Counted from the stretch's first letter, positions 1 to 7,382 are shown. The stretch is 64,000 nt of DNA from Chloroflexota bacterium (GCA_026710655.1 JAPOQN010000013.1:1-64000), one strand, 5' to 3'. The notes: generated by a model from the letters alone, not told the origin. Program-made: numbers and translations.

Positions 1-141
1 GAGATGGTGATGCCCGGGGACAACGTGACGATGAAGGTAGAGCTGATTCAGCCGGTGGCGGTTGAGGAAGGTCTGCGCTTTGCGATACGTGAGGGCGGGC
101 GCACGGTAGGCGCCGGCGTCGTCACCAAGGTACTCGAGTAG
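1..141 (+). CDS. tuf: Elongation factor Tu, C-terminal fragment
   Basis: The last 46 codons of EF-Tu, the GTPase that brings aminoacyl-tRNA to the ribosome; the gene begins before the window. Visible are the domain III pieces [29 protein letters not shown] and VVTKVLE, which are near-invariant at the EF-Tu C-terminus. It ends in TAG just 10 bases before rpmG, so tuf, rpmG, secE and nusG probably form one transcript. Confidence 0.95.
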   Translation, partial: EMVMPGDNVTMKVELIQPVAVEEGLRFAIREGGRTVGAGVVTKVLE

Positions 142-151
142 GAGGCCCCCG

Positions 152-319
152 ATGGCGAAGGGAAGAGGCGACCGCCAGATCATCACGCTCGGCTGCACTG
201 AGTGCCGCGAGCGCACCTATACTAGTTCCAAGAACCGGCGCAACGATCCCGATCGGATCGAGCTCCGCAAGTTCTGCCCCCGCTGCCGGCAACACCAGCT
301 GCACAGGGAGACAAGGTAG
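152..319 (+). CDS. rpmG: 50S ribosomal protein L33
   Basis: A 55-residue ribosomal protein of the large subunit, starting ATG at 152 behind the purine stretch AGGAGG (139-144). It has the L33 pattern: a basic start (MAKGRGDRQ), a first CTEC pair, the YTSSKNRRN stretch, and a second CPRC pair near the end, so this is the zinc-binding four-cysteine form. It sits between tuf and secE, the standard place in many phyla. Confidence 0.96.
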   Translation: MAKGRGDRQIITLGCTECRERTYTSSKNRRNDPDRIELRKFCPRCRQHQLHRETR

Positions 320-323
320 GGGG

Positions 324-683
324 ATGGCACGCTCCCAACGCCGACGTGGTTCGCGCGGCCGGCGCGCTTCCCGCGAGCGCCGGCAGGACGGCTCCGCCCA
401 GGAGGTGACCGAGGGCGGCGCTAGCGCCGTCGCCGCAGTCACCACACCGCGCGTGCAGCCCCGCCGCGGCCGCCGCTGGAATCCCCTGGGCTTCCTGAAG
501 CGGTTCCAGCCCCGGGGCGTGGCCGATGTCATCTCCGAGCTGCGCAAGGTGACGTGGCCAACGTTCGCCGAGACGCGCTACCTGACCATCGTCGTCGCCA
601 TTGTGGCCATCATCGTTGGCGTCATCCTCGGCCTTTTCGACCTGCTGTTCGGCTGGATCATCGAGCAGATCTTCTTTACCTAG
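324..683 (+). CDS. secE: Preprotein translocase subunit SecE
   Basis: A single-span SecE of the SecYEG protein-conducting channel, 119 residues. The first 60 or so residues are a basic, low-complexity cytoplasmic extension. The conserved part follows: the amphipathic helix with ISELRKVTWPTFAETRYLT, then one hydrophobic helix (about 88-110). The ATG at 324 has GGGGG just upstream and lies 4 bases after the rpmG stop. The extension is longer than in minimal Gram-positive SecE; the core is typical. It is followed directly by nusG. Confidence 0.96.
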   Translation: MARSQRRRGSRGRRASRERRQDGSAQEVTEGGASAVAAVTTPRVQPRRGRRWNPLGFLKRFQPRGVADVISELRKVTWPTFAETRYLTIVVAIVAIIVGVILGLFDLLFGWIIEQIFFT

Positions 684-685
684 CC

Positions 686-1417
686 ATGAGTGAGGACAAC
701 CTGGAACTCCAAGACACCGACACCGCAAGTCACGAGTCGCTCCCCGAGGCGGGGCCCGGCGAAGTCGGCCAACAGCCCACCCGCCGCCGCCGCGCGCGCC
801 GCGATGAGCACGAGGAGCAGGACCAGATCAGCGACGAGGAGATCAGCGCCGCCGGGCGGTCCTGGTACTTCGTCAACACCTACAGCGGCCACGAGTACAA
901 GGTGCGACACGCCATCCGGGCCACCATCGACCAGATGGATGCGGCCGACCGCGTGTTCCAGGTGATCGTGCCCACCGAAGACGAGATCGAGATCCGCGAG
1001 GGCCAGCGCCGCACCGTCAAGCGCAAGCTGTACCCCGGGTACGTGCTCATCCAGACGATCACGCTGGAGGAGGGCGACCCCGAGTCCGACAACCTCTGGC
1101 ACATGATTCGCAACACCAGCGGCGTGACCGGCTTCGTCAGCGCCGGCTCGGAGCTCGCGGGCGGCACACCCAAGCCCGTGGCCCTCACTCTCGACGAAGT
1201 CAACAACATCCTGCGCGCCATGCGCATGGAGCAGCCCCGCGTGCGCGTCGGCTTCCAGGTCGGCGAGAGCGTCCGTATCTCCTCGGGCCCCTTCGAGGAC
1301 CTCGTTGGCTCCGTCGACGAGATCAACACGGAAAAGGGCAAGGTGCGCGTGCTCGTGAGCATGCTCGGCCGGGAAACGCCGGTCGAACTGGACTTCCTCC
1401 AGGTGGAAAAGCTCTAG
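686..1417 (+). CDS. nusG: Transcription antitermination factor NusG
   Basis: A 243-residue NusG, which binds RNA polymerase and promotes processive elongation and Rho or ribosome coupling. The start is placed at ATG 686, two bases after the secE stop; the frame is open upstream but that part overlaps secE. An acidic/basic disordered N-terminal extension of about 60 residues precedes the NGN domain (SWYFVNTYSGHEYKVRHAI, then RKLYPGYVLIQ and VRNTSGVTGFV-like IRNTSGVTGFVS). A KOW domain ends the protein (VGESVRISSGPFEDLVGSV). Such N-terminal extensions are common outside Proteobacteria. The expected next genes, rplK-rplA-rplJ-rplL, are absent. Confidence 0.96.
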   Translation: MSEDNLELQDTDTASHESLPEAGPGEVGQQPTRRRRARRDEHEEQDQISDEEISAAGRSWYFVNTYSGHEYKVRHAIRATIDQMDAADRVFQVIVPTEDEIEIREGQRRTVKRKLYPGYVLIQTITLEEGDPESDNLWHMIRNTSGVTGFVSAGSELAGGTPKPVALTLDEVNNILRAMRMEQPRVRVGFQVGESVRISSGPFEDLVGSVDEINTEKGKVRVLVSMLGRETPVELDFLQVEKL

Positions 1418-1516
1418 AACTGGCTCCCACCAGTCCTCTCCGCCGCCGGTAATTCCCCCGGCAAGATACGTCGCGGCCAGGTTGTATCCGCTGGCGGCGT
1501 CTGCAAAGGTCAAAGC

Positions 1517-2680
1517 GTGATGCATCTTCTTCGAGCCTCCTCCCTGCGCGCCTCGTTTCTCGTCCTGGGCATCGCCGCCCTGATTGCCGTCGCCTGTGGT
1601 GGCGGCGACGAATCGCCCGACCCGACCCCCGCCCCCGCGGAAGCGGAGGCCGCCACCGAGGCCCCGACCGAAGCGCCTACCGAGGTGCCCACGGAAGCGC
1701 CGCCCGCCACCACAGCCGCTGCCGCCGAAGAGTCCGCCGGCGAGAGTGGCTCCGTCGACGTGCGCTACCTGCGCGCCTTCTGCGTGGCGGGGAACGACCT
1801 GCAGACGGCCATGTTCACGGCTGCCATACGAATGGAAACCGAAGGCATCGATCCGGAGAGCCCTGAGGCGTTCGGTGAACTCTTCGTCGAGCCGCTCAGC
1901 GGGTTCCTCGAGTCCATGCGCGAGGTCACGCCGCCGGACGACCTGGCCGAGTACCACGACGCCGCGCTCGCCCAGTACGAGGCGCTGGTCACGCTCTTCG
2001 CCTCCCTTGAGGAGGGTGAGGAGCTCGAAGGCGATCCCTTCGAACTGCTCGGAGGGATGCTGGGGGGCACCGCCGAGATTCCCGAGATTCCCCAGGCCGC
2101 CCTTGACCGGCTCGCCCAGGTAGCCGAAGGCGTCCAGGAGTGCCAGGGCTCGATCATCCTGCCGACATTCCTCGGGCAGGGCGAGAGCGAGGCGGTCGAT
2201 ACCGGGTCCGGCGCGGCCGAAGCCGATCCCGAGGCTGAGGCCTACGTCCGCGAACTCTGCCTCGCCGGCGAGCGCTACGAGGCGACCATCCAGGAGGCGA
2301 CCGCCGACCTGGGACCCAACGCCGACCTGGACGAGAGCGATCCGGAAGTGTTCGCCACCCTCTTCCTCGAGGGCCTGCGGGGCCTGGGCGCCGACCTGTC
2401 GGCCATCCCGGCGCCTGACGACATCGCCGAGTACCACGGCGCCTCCATCGGGCGCTTCGAGGAGATGGTCGCCGTGCTGGACGGCATCATCGAGTCCCTT
2501 GATGCCGGCCGGGAGGTCACCGACGCGCAACTCGCCCGCTTCCGGGAGCTGCTCGGCGGCGGTATCGGGATGCCGGGCCTTCCCCTGAACGTAGCCAACC
2601 GCTTCGGGCAGGCCGCGAACAACGTGATCGAGTGCTACAACTCCGGCTTCCTCTACGGCTTCCTCAGCGGAGGGCAGTAG
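1517..2680 (+). CDS. Secreted lipoprotein with two homologous domains, function unknown
   Basis: A 387-residue protein with a lipoprotein signal: a basic start, a hydrophobic stretch and a lipobox ending in Cys27 (LIAVACGGG). A Pro/Thr/Ala/Glu linker follows to about residue 80. The rest is two copies of one domain of about 145 residues. Both begin YLRAFC/YVRELC, contain P-x-PDD(L/I)AEYH, an L-GG-GM/IGMPG stretch, and end EC-x3-(I/G). Start is GTG 1517 or the adjoining ATG 1520. I do not recognise the family. The duplicated domain with paired Cys residues suggests an extracytoplasmic binding or structural role, but nothing specific can be claimed. Confidence 0.8.
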   Translation: MMHLLRASSLRASFLVLGIAALIAVACGGGDESPDPTPAPAEAEAATEAPTEAPTEVPTEAPPATTAAAAEESAGESGSVDVRYLRAFCVAGNDLQTAMFTAAIRMETEGIDPESPEAFGELFVEPLSGFLESMREVTPPDDLAEYHDAALAQYEALVTLFASLEEGEELEGDPFELLGGMLGGTAEIPEIPQAALDRLAQVAEGVQECQGSIILPTFLGQGESEAVDTGSGAAEADPEAEAYVRELCLAGERYEATIQEATADLGPNADLDESDPEVFATLFLEGLRGLGADLSAIPAPDDIAEYHGASIGRFEEMVAVLDGIIESLDAGREVTDAQLARFRELLGGGIGMPGLPLNVANRFGQAANNVIECYNSGFLYGFLSGGQ

Positions 2681-2700
2681 GGAGCGGGGGTTTGATCAGG

Positions 2701-3372
2701 CTAATTGCACGTGCCTCGCCCCTGACAGGGCTCCTCTTCGATGCCGCCCTCGGGGATGCGTTCCTCGCAGAGCAGCGAGACGATGCAGGCCTCATCCGTC
2801 ACCTGTGCGTACTGCTCCATTAGCTGCTCGTCGCTCTCGCTGCCGAAGGAGATAAGGGCGCGGTCGATGTCCGTGATGTCCTGGAAGGCCAGCCCGTCGA
2901 GCCGAACGCCGTTGAGGACGAAGGAGAGCCGCTCCGTGTCCGAGTTACAGAGCTGCTCCCCCTCCGGTGTCGTCAGGCACTGGTCCGTCAGTTCGAAGCC
3001 GAGCGAATCGAAGAACTCGCGCCAGGTCGTCCCCTCGCGGTGGACGTGTACGACGCTGTCACGCGTGCCGTGGATGTGCACGTTCTCGCTGAGCTGGTCC
3101 TCCTCGTCCGAGATGAAGCGCTCCTGGTTGAAGTCGTAGCGCTCGCCCCGGATGTAGAGGGCGAAATCGGCGTGCCAGTGCACCGCCTGGCGCAGCTCGC
3201 AGCCCGGCGTCCCCGGCTCGCAGACCACGACGTCGGGCTCACCGTCGCCGCTGTTCAGGACGAGCAGGACGGCCAGCGCCACGACCGCCGCAACGAGCAG
3301 CACGATGATGGGAAGCCAGGCGCGGGGAGGGAGCGAGCCCCTCGGTGGGCGGGAGGGTTCAGCTGCCGTCAT
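2701..3372 (-). CDS. Single-span membrane protein with His-rich extracytoplasmic domain
   Basis: A 223-residue protein starting at ATG 3372, overlapping the upstream DsbA-like gene by 14 bases; an earlier in-frame start at 3405 would overlap more. A Pro-rich cytoplasmic tail is followed by one membrane helix (about 20-40), then a CEPGTPGCE motif and an outer domain with HWHADFALYI, ENVHIHGTRDSVVHVHREG and EGEQLCNSDT. The clustered His residues look like a metal site and the Cys pairs like disulfides; both are inferences. I have no named family. Being translationally coupled to a thiol oxidoreductase suggests that enzyme matures it or works with it. Confidence 0.7.
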   Translation of the reverse strand: MTAAEPSRPPRGSLPPRAWLPIIVLLVAAVVALAVLLVLNSGDGEPDVVVCEPGTPGCELRQAVHWHADFALYIRGERYDFNQERFISDEEDQLSENVHIHGTRDSVVHVHREGTTWREFFDSLGFELTDQCLTTPEGEQLCNSDTERLSFVLNGVRLDGLAFQDITDIDRALISFGSESDEQLMEQYAQVTDEACIVSLLCEERIPEGGIEEEPCQGRGTCN

Positions 3373-4273
3373 CGTCTCCGGCGTCCGGGTCGCCCTCAGC
3401 GTCACCCTCGCCGTCCTCCGCCTCGTCTTCGGCCGTCACGGCGTCGATCACGCCCTGGATGAGCTCCGCCCAGCGCTCGTTGGACTGGGGTGGGCTTTGC
3501 AGGGGCTGGTCGTTGATGACGAAGCTGGGGGTCCCCCGGAAGCCGACGGCCTGTGCGGCCGCGATGTCGTTGGAGACCGGGCTGAGGGCATCGGGAGCCG
3601 CCTGGCAGGCGGCGAAGGCTTCGGTATCGAGACCCAGATCCCTGGCCAGTTGCACCAGCCTGTCCTCTTCGTAGAGGGCGCTGTCCGTTCCGTCCTCGGC
3701 CTGGAGGGCGAAGAGGCGGTTGGCGTACTCGAAGAGGCGGTCCTGTTTGCCGGCGCACGAGGCGGCCACGGCCGCGCGCACGGAGGCGTCCCCGAGGACG
3801 GGGAGGTGGCGGAACTCGATCTGGAGCAGCCCCGGCTTCACGAACTGCTCGATCAGGAAACCCTCGTTTCTGACCGTGTAGCTGAGGCAGTGCGGGCAGC
3901 GGAAGTCCTCGTACTGGATCATCTTGACCGGCGCGTCGTCGCTGCCCAGCTTGTTGCCGCTCTGCATCTCCGTGGGCAGCGCCGCCAGCTCGTCGTTGAG
4001 GATCGCGAGGTCCCCGGTCACCGCGCCGCCCTCGTCGTCGGCGCCGCCAAAGGGCTGGACGACGAAGACGACGACGAGCGCCGCAATGGCGATTACCGCG
4101 ACCAGCGCGATGAAGCGCCAGTCCAGGGAGTTGATCCCGCCGCCACCGCCACCGGTCCCGCCGCCGTCACCACTCCCCTGCGAGGAGCCGCCCGAACGGC
4201 CGCCGCCCCGATACGAGGTCGCCTGCCTGCGCGCCTGGCGGCTCTGTTGCCGTCTCGCCTGCCGGTTCGACAT
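3359..4273 (-). CDS. Membrane-anchored DsbA-like thiol:disulfide oxidoreductase
   Basis: A 304-residue protein of the thioredoxin-fold DsbA/BdbD class, which forms or isomerises disulfides outside the membrane. Start at ATG 4273 is chosen because the protein then begins with a basic tail (MSNRQARRQQ), Gly/Ser-rich to residue 46, followed by a membrane helix (54-73). The active site is YEDFRCPHC with CPHC at about 126-129. Further on come the insertion helices and the cis-Pro loop (GFRGTPSFVINDQPL). The C-terminus is an acidic tail. It is the first gene of a two-gene unit with the His-rich membrane protein. Confidence 0.88.
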   Translation of the reverse strand: MSNRQARRQQSRQARRQATSYRGGGRSGGSSQGSGDGGGTGGGGGGINSLDWRFIALVAVIAIAALVVVFVVQPFGGADDEGGAVTGDLAILNDELAALPTEMQSGNKLGSDDAPVKMIQYEDFRCPHCLSYTVRNEGFLIEQFVKPGLLQIEFRHLPVLGDASVRAAVAASCAGKQDRLFEYANRLFALQAEDGTDSALYEEDRLVQLARDLGLDTEAFAACQAAPDALSPVSNDIAAAQAVGFRGTPSFVINDQPLQSPPQSNERWAELIQGVIDAVTAEDEAEDGEGDAEGDPDAGDDDGS

Positions 4274-4425
4274 CGCGTCGAGGATAGCAAAGGCTGCGCT
4301 AAGCGCATCGCCTGCCGGGGCAGGGCGCGGGTTGCGCTCGGCTCGCCTCGTGCGTCGAAGGTGCGGGAACGGAACAGTTGACAAGTGCTTGTTGGAAAGT
4401 TAGCGTTACGCAAGGAGATTTGGCT

Positions 4426-4638
4426 GTGGTCACGTTAGACACGCACAAGGCGGTTACCCAGCTCCAGGACGCTGGCGTTCCTGAGCCTTTGGCGCGTGCT
4501 ACGGTTGATGTGGTGGAGGAAGGTGTCGAGAAAGGCACCGAGAAACTTGTGACGCAGGCAATCCTGTACCGCGCGTTGTTGATCCAGGGAGGAGTGCTCA
4601 TTGGAGCATTCGCAGCGATCGACGCGCTCATCAGCTGA
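4426..4638 (+). CDS. Small DUF1640-like protein with C-terminal membrane helix
   Basis: A 70-residue protein. Start is set at GTG 4426 because AAGGAGA (4412-4418) lies 7 bases upstream and the next residues (VTLDTHKAVTQLQDAG) match the start of its paralogue at 41139-41369 and the general DUF1640 beginning (F-D-T-h-K-h-h-x-L-x-x-A-G). A hydrophobic segment (about 50-66) ends the protein. DUF1640 relatives are usually longer coiled-coil membrane proteins; this is a short form. Its function is unknown. The base composition is less GC-rich than in the neighbours. Confidence 0.65.
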   Translation: MVTLDTHKAVTQLQDAGVPEPLARATVDVVEEGVEKGTEKLVTQAILYRALLIQGGVLIGAFAAIDALIS

Positions 4639-4903
4639 CCACTCCGATGCTGGCACCCCACCCGGGGATTTCCCGCAGGAGCGCCTCCATGACCTCGGGA
4701 TCAGTCAGGTCGAGCTTGCGCGCCGGCTGGGACGTCCGCGCCAGGTCGTGAACGAGATCGTCCGGGGCAAGAATGCGATCACCGCCGAGACCGCCCTCGA
4801 CCTTGAGGCCGTGCTCACGACGCCGGCCCATATCTGGCTGGGACTGGAACAGGAGTACCGCTTGGTTCTTGCCCGCAGGGCGCGGGCGGAGGTGCGCCCC
4901 TAG
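4601..4903 (+). CDS. HigA/VapI-type HTH protein, apparently orphan
   Basis: A 100-residue XRE-family protein resembling HigA antitoxins: LGISQVELARRLGRPRQVV is the helix-turn-helix, then NEIVRGKNAITAETALDLE and the HigA-style tail (HIWLGLEQEYRL). The only usable start I find is TTG 4601, with GGGAGG 8 bases upstream, lying inside the previous gene. The usual HigA start (NPPHPGE) is only partly recognisable as TPPGDF. No HigB-like RelE-fold toxin is adjacent, so it may be a solitary regulator or a remnant antitoxin. Its end overlaps the convergent hydrolase gene by 4 bases. Confidence 0.65.
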   Translation: MEHSQRSTRSSADHSDAGTPPGDFPQERLHDLGISQVELARRLGRPRQVVNEIVRGKNAITAETALDLEAVLTTPAHIWLGLEQEYRLVLARRARAEVRP

Positions 4904-5766
4904 CCCGAGGTCTCCGCGAGGAAGCCCTCGACCAGCTCCAGGAAGCGGTCGAACTGGTCATGGTGGACCCAGTGGCCGGCGCCCTCGACCGTCTCCGCGC
5001 GGTAGTTGTGGAAGGCGCTGTAGTCCGGCGTCCCGTCCTCCGCCCCCCAGCTTTCCGCCCCCTGGATGAAGAGCAGGGGCGCCCGGATCTGGTTCCAGAT
5101 GTCGCGCGCGTCCTCCATGTTGAACTCGTAGGGCGAGCGCGAGCGCACGTGGTTGTCGAACTTCCAGACGTAGCCGCCGCCCTCAAGCTCGCGTACGCCG
5201 TGGACCGTCAGGTGGCGGGCCAGTTCCGGCGAGAGGTGCGAGTTGGCCTCGCGCATGCGCGTCACGGCGTCCTCGAAGGTGGGGTAGACGCGGGCGTCGC
5301 GGCCGGCCAGCTCGCGCATGTCGCCCAGCCACTCGCGCATGCGCTCGTGCGCGGGGCGGTGCTCCGAGCTCGTCCACTGCAGCCGTCCGAGCCCCTCGAT
5401 GCTGATCACGGCCTGCACGCTCTCGGGCATGGTGCCTGCGTACTGCAGGGCGATGCTGCCCCCCAGCGAGTGCGCCACGATCGTCACCGGTGTGCGCCCG
5501 ATCTCGCCCACCACGGCGTGCAGGTCGAGGCCGTAGTCGATGATCGAGTAGTTGCCCCCGAGCGCCCAGTCGGAATCGCCGTGGCCGCGCAGGTCGGGCA
5601 CGAACACCTGGTAGCGATCGCAGAGCGCGAGAGCGGTGCGGTCCCACGAGCGGGCGTGGTCGCGCCCCCCGTGCAGCAGGATCAGGGGCGGGTTCCCCGC
5701 CTCCCCCCAGACCACGTAGTGCAGCTGCACCCGTTGCGAGACGACGTAGCGAGACTCGGGTTCCAT
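4900..5766 (-). CDS. Alpha/beta hydrolase
   Basis: A 288-residue alpha/beta-hydrolase fold enzyme of unknown substrate. Seen: the oxyanion-hole motif LILLHGGRDHARSWD, the DLRGHGDSDW segment, the nucleophile elbow VAHSLGGS (Ser100), and the catalytic His in GAGHWVHHDQ near the end. It is clearly paralogous to the hydrolase at 22227-23114, sharing HGGRDHARSWD and GHWVHHDQ. No signal peptide is present, so it is cytoplasmic. Its start lies about 50 bases from a 36-bp repeat that is also found at the 3' end of mutM. Confidence 0.85.
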   Translation of the reverse strand: MEPESRYVVSQRVQLHYVVWGEAGNPPLILLHGGRDHARSWDRTALALCDRYQVFVPDLRGHGDSDWALGGNYSIIDYGLDLHAVVGEIGRTPVTIVAHSLGGSIALQYAGTMPESVQAVISIEGLGRLQWTSSEHRPAHERMREWLGDMRELAGRDARVYPTFEDAVTRMREANSHLSPELARHLTVHGVRELEGGGYVWKFDNHVRSRSPYEFNMEDARDIWNQIRAPLLFIQGAESWGAEDGTPDYSAFHNYRAETVEGAGHWVHHDQFDRFLELVEGFLAETSG

Positions 5767-5814
5767 GGCGTGGGGCAGTGTAGTGGTCCCCGCCCCTATG
5801 GGATGCGCCTGCCC

Positions 5815-5850
5815 AGGAGAAGGCAGGGCCGCCGGGCTGGCAGGTGCGGC
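5815..5850. repeat. Direct repeat copy A (matches the 3' end of mutM)
   Basis: These 36 bases match 6548-6583 at 34 positions. The other copy is the real 3' end of mutM, coding for C-R-T-C-Q-P-G-G-P-A-F-S and its stop. Here the copy has no coding role and lies between the small gene ending at 5854 and the hydrolase starting at 5766. The two copies flank a segment of about 0.7 kb holding two small genes. Confidence 0.85.
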
Positions 5851-5853
5851 GAC

Positions 5854-6099
5854 TCACGAACCGCCCGGCTCCTCGCCCAGTCGTGCGATGGCGCTGTAGA
5901 GGTCGGACATCTCAATTCCCTGCCTGAGGAGCGCCGTGATCTGCTCTTCGATAGTCAGGTGAGCGTTGTCTTCCAACAGCACCCAGTGAACGTTCCGGTA
6001 CGTCGTATACAGGTAGACGCCATTCGTCTCCCCGTCTTCGTGGTAGCCGAGATCCTCGAGCGCGGCGGAGAGAACCGCAAACGCCCGGCTATGCGGCAA
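5854..6099 (-). CDS. Small hypothetical protein, coupled to upstream gene
   Basis: An 81-residue acidic protein with no family I recognise. Start is assigned to TTG 6099 because it overlaps the stop of the upstream 103-residue gene by 11 bases, as in translational coupling; a longer frame to 6165 only repeats sequence of that upstream gene in another frame. Readable segments include ALEDLGYHEDGETNGVYLY, NVHWVLLEDNAHLTIEEQ and a helical end (GIEMSDLYSAIARLGEE). It lies inside the 0.7-kb segment bounded by the 36-bp repeats. The start codon is uncertain. Confidence 0.5.
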   Translation of the reverse strand: MPHSRAFAVLSAALEDLGYHEDGETNGVYLYTTYRNVHWVLLEDNAHLTIEEQITALLRQGIEMSDLYSAIARLGEEPGGS

Positions 6100-6400
6100 T
6101 GGGCAACTGGTCGACGGACTCGTTGGCCAGGGGCGACGCAGGCTCGCGGCGAGGCGGATCGCCAAGCTCGTAGTTGATACCGCGCGCGGTCAGGAACGTA
6201 TCAAGCGCTGCCAGCCCTTCCCGCTTAACGCGCCGAACCAGCATGACGTGGGCTTCGCCGTTCTTGCTCTCCGCTTCGTCCCGCGTAGCTCCCGCAGTGA
6301 TGACGCCAGTTTCCAGCGCCCTCGTGGTCCAGTGGCTACCGTGCTCAATGCTCTGGACCGTCAGGCGGAAGTGCACTGTCTTCTGAACTGGGTCGGCCAT
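6089..6400 (-). CDS. Small protein with paralogue at 53672-53980
   Basis: A 103-residue protein (MADPVQKTVHFRLTV start) paralogous along its whole length to the 102-residue protein at 53672. Shared are VHF-x-(L/V)TV-x-S(I/V)EH, HWTT(R/K)ALETG, the (A/G)-x-TRDEAE-x-(K/R)NG-x-AH segment, (M/I)LLVRRVK(R/K)EGL and the LPLAA-like end. The beta-then-helix layout with a G-x-TRDEAE turn recalls HicB-fold proteins, but I would not assign it there. ATG 6400 is chosen because the paralogue begins at the same point. Confidence 0.75.
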   Translation of the reverse strand: MADPVQKTVHFRLTVQSIEHGSHWTTRALETGVITAGATRDEAESKNGEAHVMLVRRVKREGLAALDTFLTARGINYELGDPPRREPASPLANESVDQLPIAA

Positions 6401-6464
6401 GCCCTGACTCCTCGCCTGGGGGGCGGAGCTCCGGGCTGCGCTGGCCCTGCCCCGTCTGCGTCGG

Positions 6465-6487
6465 AGTGTACATTGTCTCGTGCAATT
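6465..6487 (-). promoter_or_regulatory. Shared upstream element of the 103-residue gene
   Basis: On the minus strand the sequence AATTGCAC-N7-TGTAC lies 68 bases before the start codon. The same element, with the same 7-base spacer, lies 65 bases before the paralogue at 53980. It can be read as a promoter with TACACT as the -10 box and TTTACC as a weak -35 box 17 bases upstream, or as an operator. Conservation between two otherwise different intergenic regions is the main evidence. Confidence 0.5.
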
Positions 6488-6545
6488 GGTAAACGGCTTT
6501 GGCGGATTTTCAGTACCAGCACGCCAACCTGCTGGACGACTTTGT

Positions 6546-7382
6546 CTAGGAGAAGGCGGGACCGCCGGGCTGGCAGGTGCGGCAGAAGCTCGTGACTTTC
6601 TTGCTCGCGTCGATGTCCGTGATCTTGGCGCCGTCGCGCGGGCAGAGGGCGTCCCCGCCGAGGCGGTGGACACGGAAGAAGTCGCGCCGTTCGCGGTAGT
6701 CGAGCGCGTCGCCCTTCACCATGCGTTCGCGCGCGAGGGGCGTGGCCCACGCCATCACCTCGCGCGCCGAGGCGAACAGGCGGCGCAGGTCCTCTTCGTC
6801 GAGGTCCTTGCGGGTGGTGAAGGGATTGATGCGCGCCTCCCACAGGATCTCGTCGCTGTAGGCGTTCCCCACGCCCTGCACGAACTCCGCCTTGGTGAGG
6901 ATGTTCTTGATGCGTCCCCGGTACTTGCGGATGCGCTCCAGCCAGACCTCCTCGGTGAGGGCGGGGTCGAGGAGGTCGGGGCCGCCGGCGCTCCAGTTGG
7001 GGATTGCCTCCAGCTCCTCCAGCGGCAGCAGGTAGATGCGGCCCATCACGCGCAGGTCGGCGTAGCGCAGTTCGTTCCCTCCCGAGAGTGAGAGGCGCAG
7101 GCACGTGCGCCCCTGCTTCTTGGCATCAGGCGGGGCGTACTGGAAGCGCCCCGTGAGCATCGGGTTGATGGCCAGCACCCGCCCCGAGGCGAGCGAGAAC
7201 AGCAGGAACTTCCCCTGCCGCTGCGTCTCCCCGAAGGCGTCCCCCGGTAGCGACTCCGCGAGGATCGTCGCCCCGGTGCGCACGACGTGGGGAATCTTGA
7301 CCTCGACCGACTCGACGGTCTGGCCGGGCAGTCGCTCGTTGAGGAACCCGCGGATCGCCTCGAGGTCGGGGATCTCGGGCAT
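6546..7382 (-). CDS. mutM: Formamidopyrimidine-DNA glycosylase (Fpg/Nei family)
   Basis: A 278-residue bifunctional base-excision repair enzyme of the Fpg/Nei family. The N-terminal Pro2-Glu3 that form the Schiff base are present (MPEIPDLE), as are the Lys of the RQGKFLL loop, the NPMLTGRF segment and the H2TH helix region with EFVQGVGNAYSDEILWEA. The C-terminal zinc finger reads CPRDG...CRTCQ: the second zinc Cys is replaced by Asp. The 3' end carries the 36-bp sequence repeated at 5815. Substrate choice (8-oxoG or oxidised pyrimidines) cannot be told from the sequence alone. Confidence 0.93.
   Translation of the reverse strand: MPEIPDLEAIRGFLNERLPGQTVESVEVKIPHVVRTGATILAESLPGDAFGETQRQGKFLLFSLASGRVLAINPMLTGRFQYAPPDAKKQGRTCLRLSLSGGNELRYADLRVMGRIYLLPLEELEAIPNWSAGGPDLLDPALTEEVWLERIRKYRGRIKNILTKAEFVQGVGNAYSDEILWEARINPFTTRKDLDEEDLRRLFASAREVMAWATPLARERMVKGDALDYRERRDFFRVHRLGGDALCPRDGAKITDIDASKKVTSFCRTCQPGGPAFS
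6548..6583. repeat. Direct repeat copy B (3' end of mutM)
   Basis: The coding copy of the 36-bp repeat; it covers the last codons of mutM. Differences from copy A (5815-5850) are two G/A changes. The arrangement, a gene 3' end duplicated on both sides of an inserted segment, is what site-specific integration leaves, although no integrase is present. Confidence 0.85.

Noticed and set aside
680-2530. Long minus-strand open frame opposite nusG and the lipoprotein
   Set aside because: High-GC shadow of two well-supported genes; no domain or start signal.
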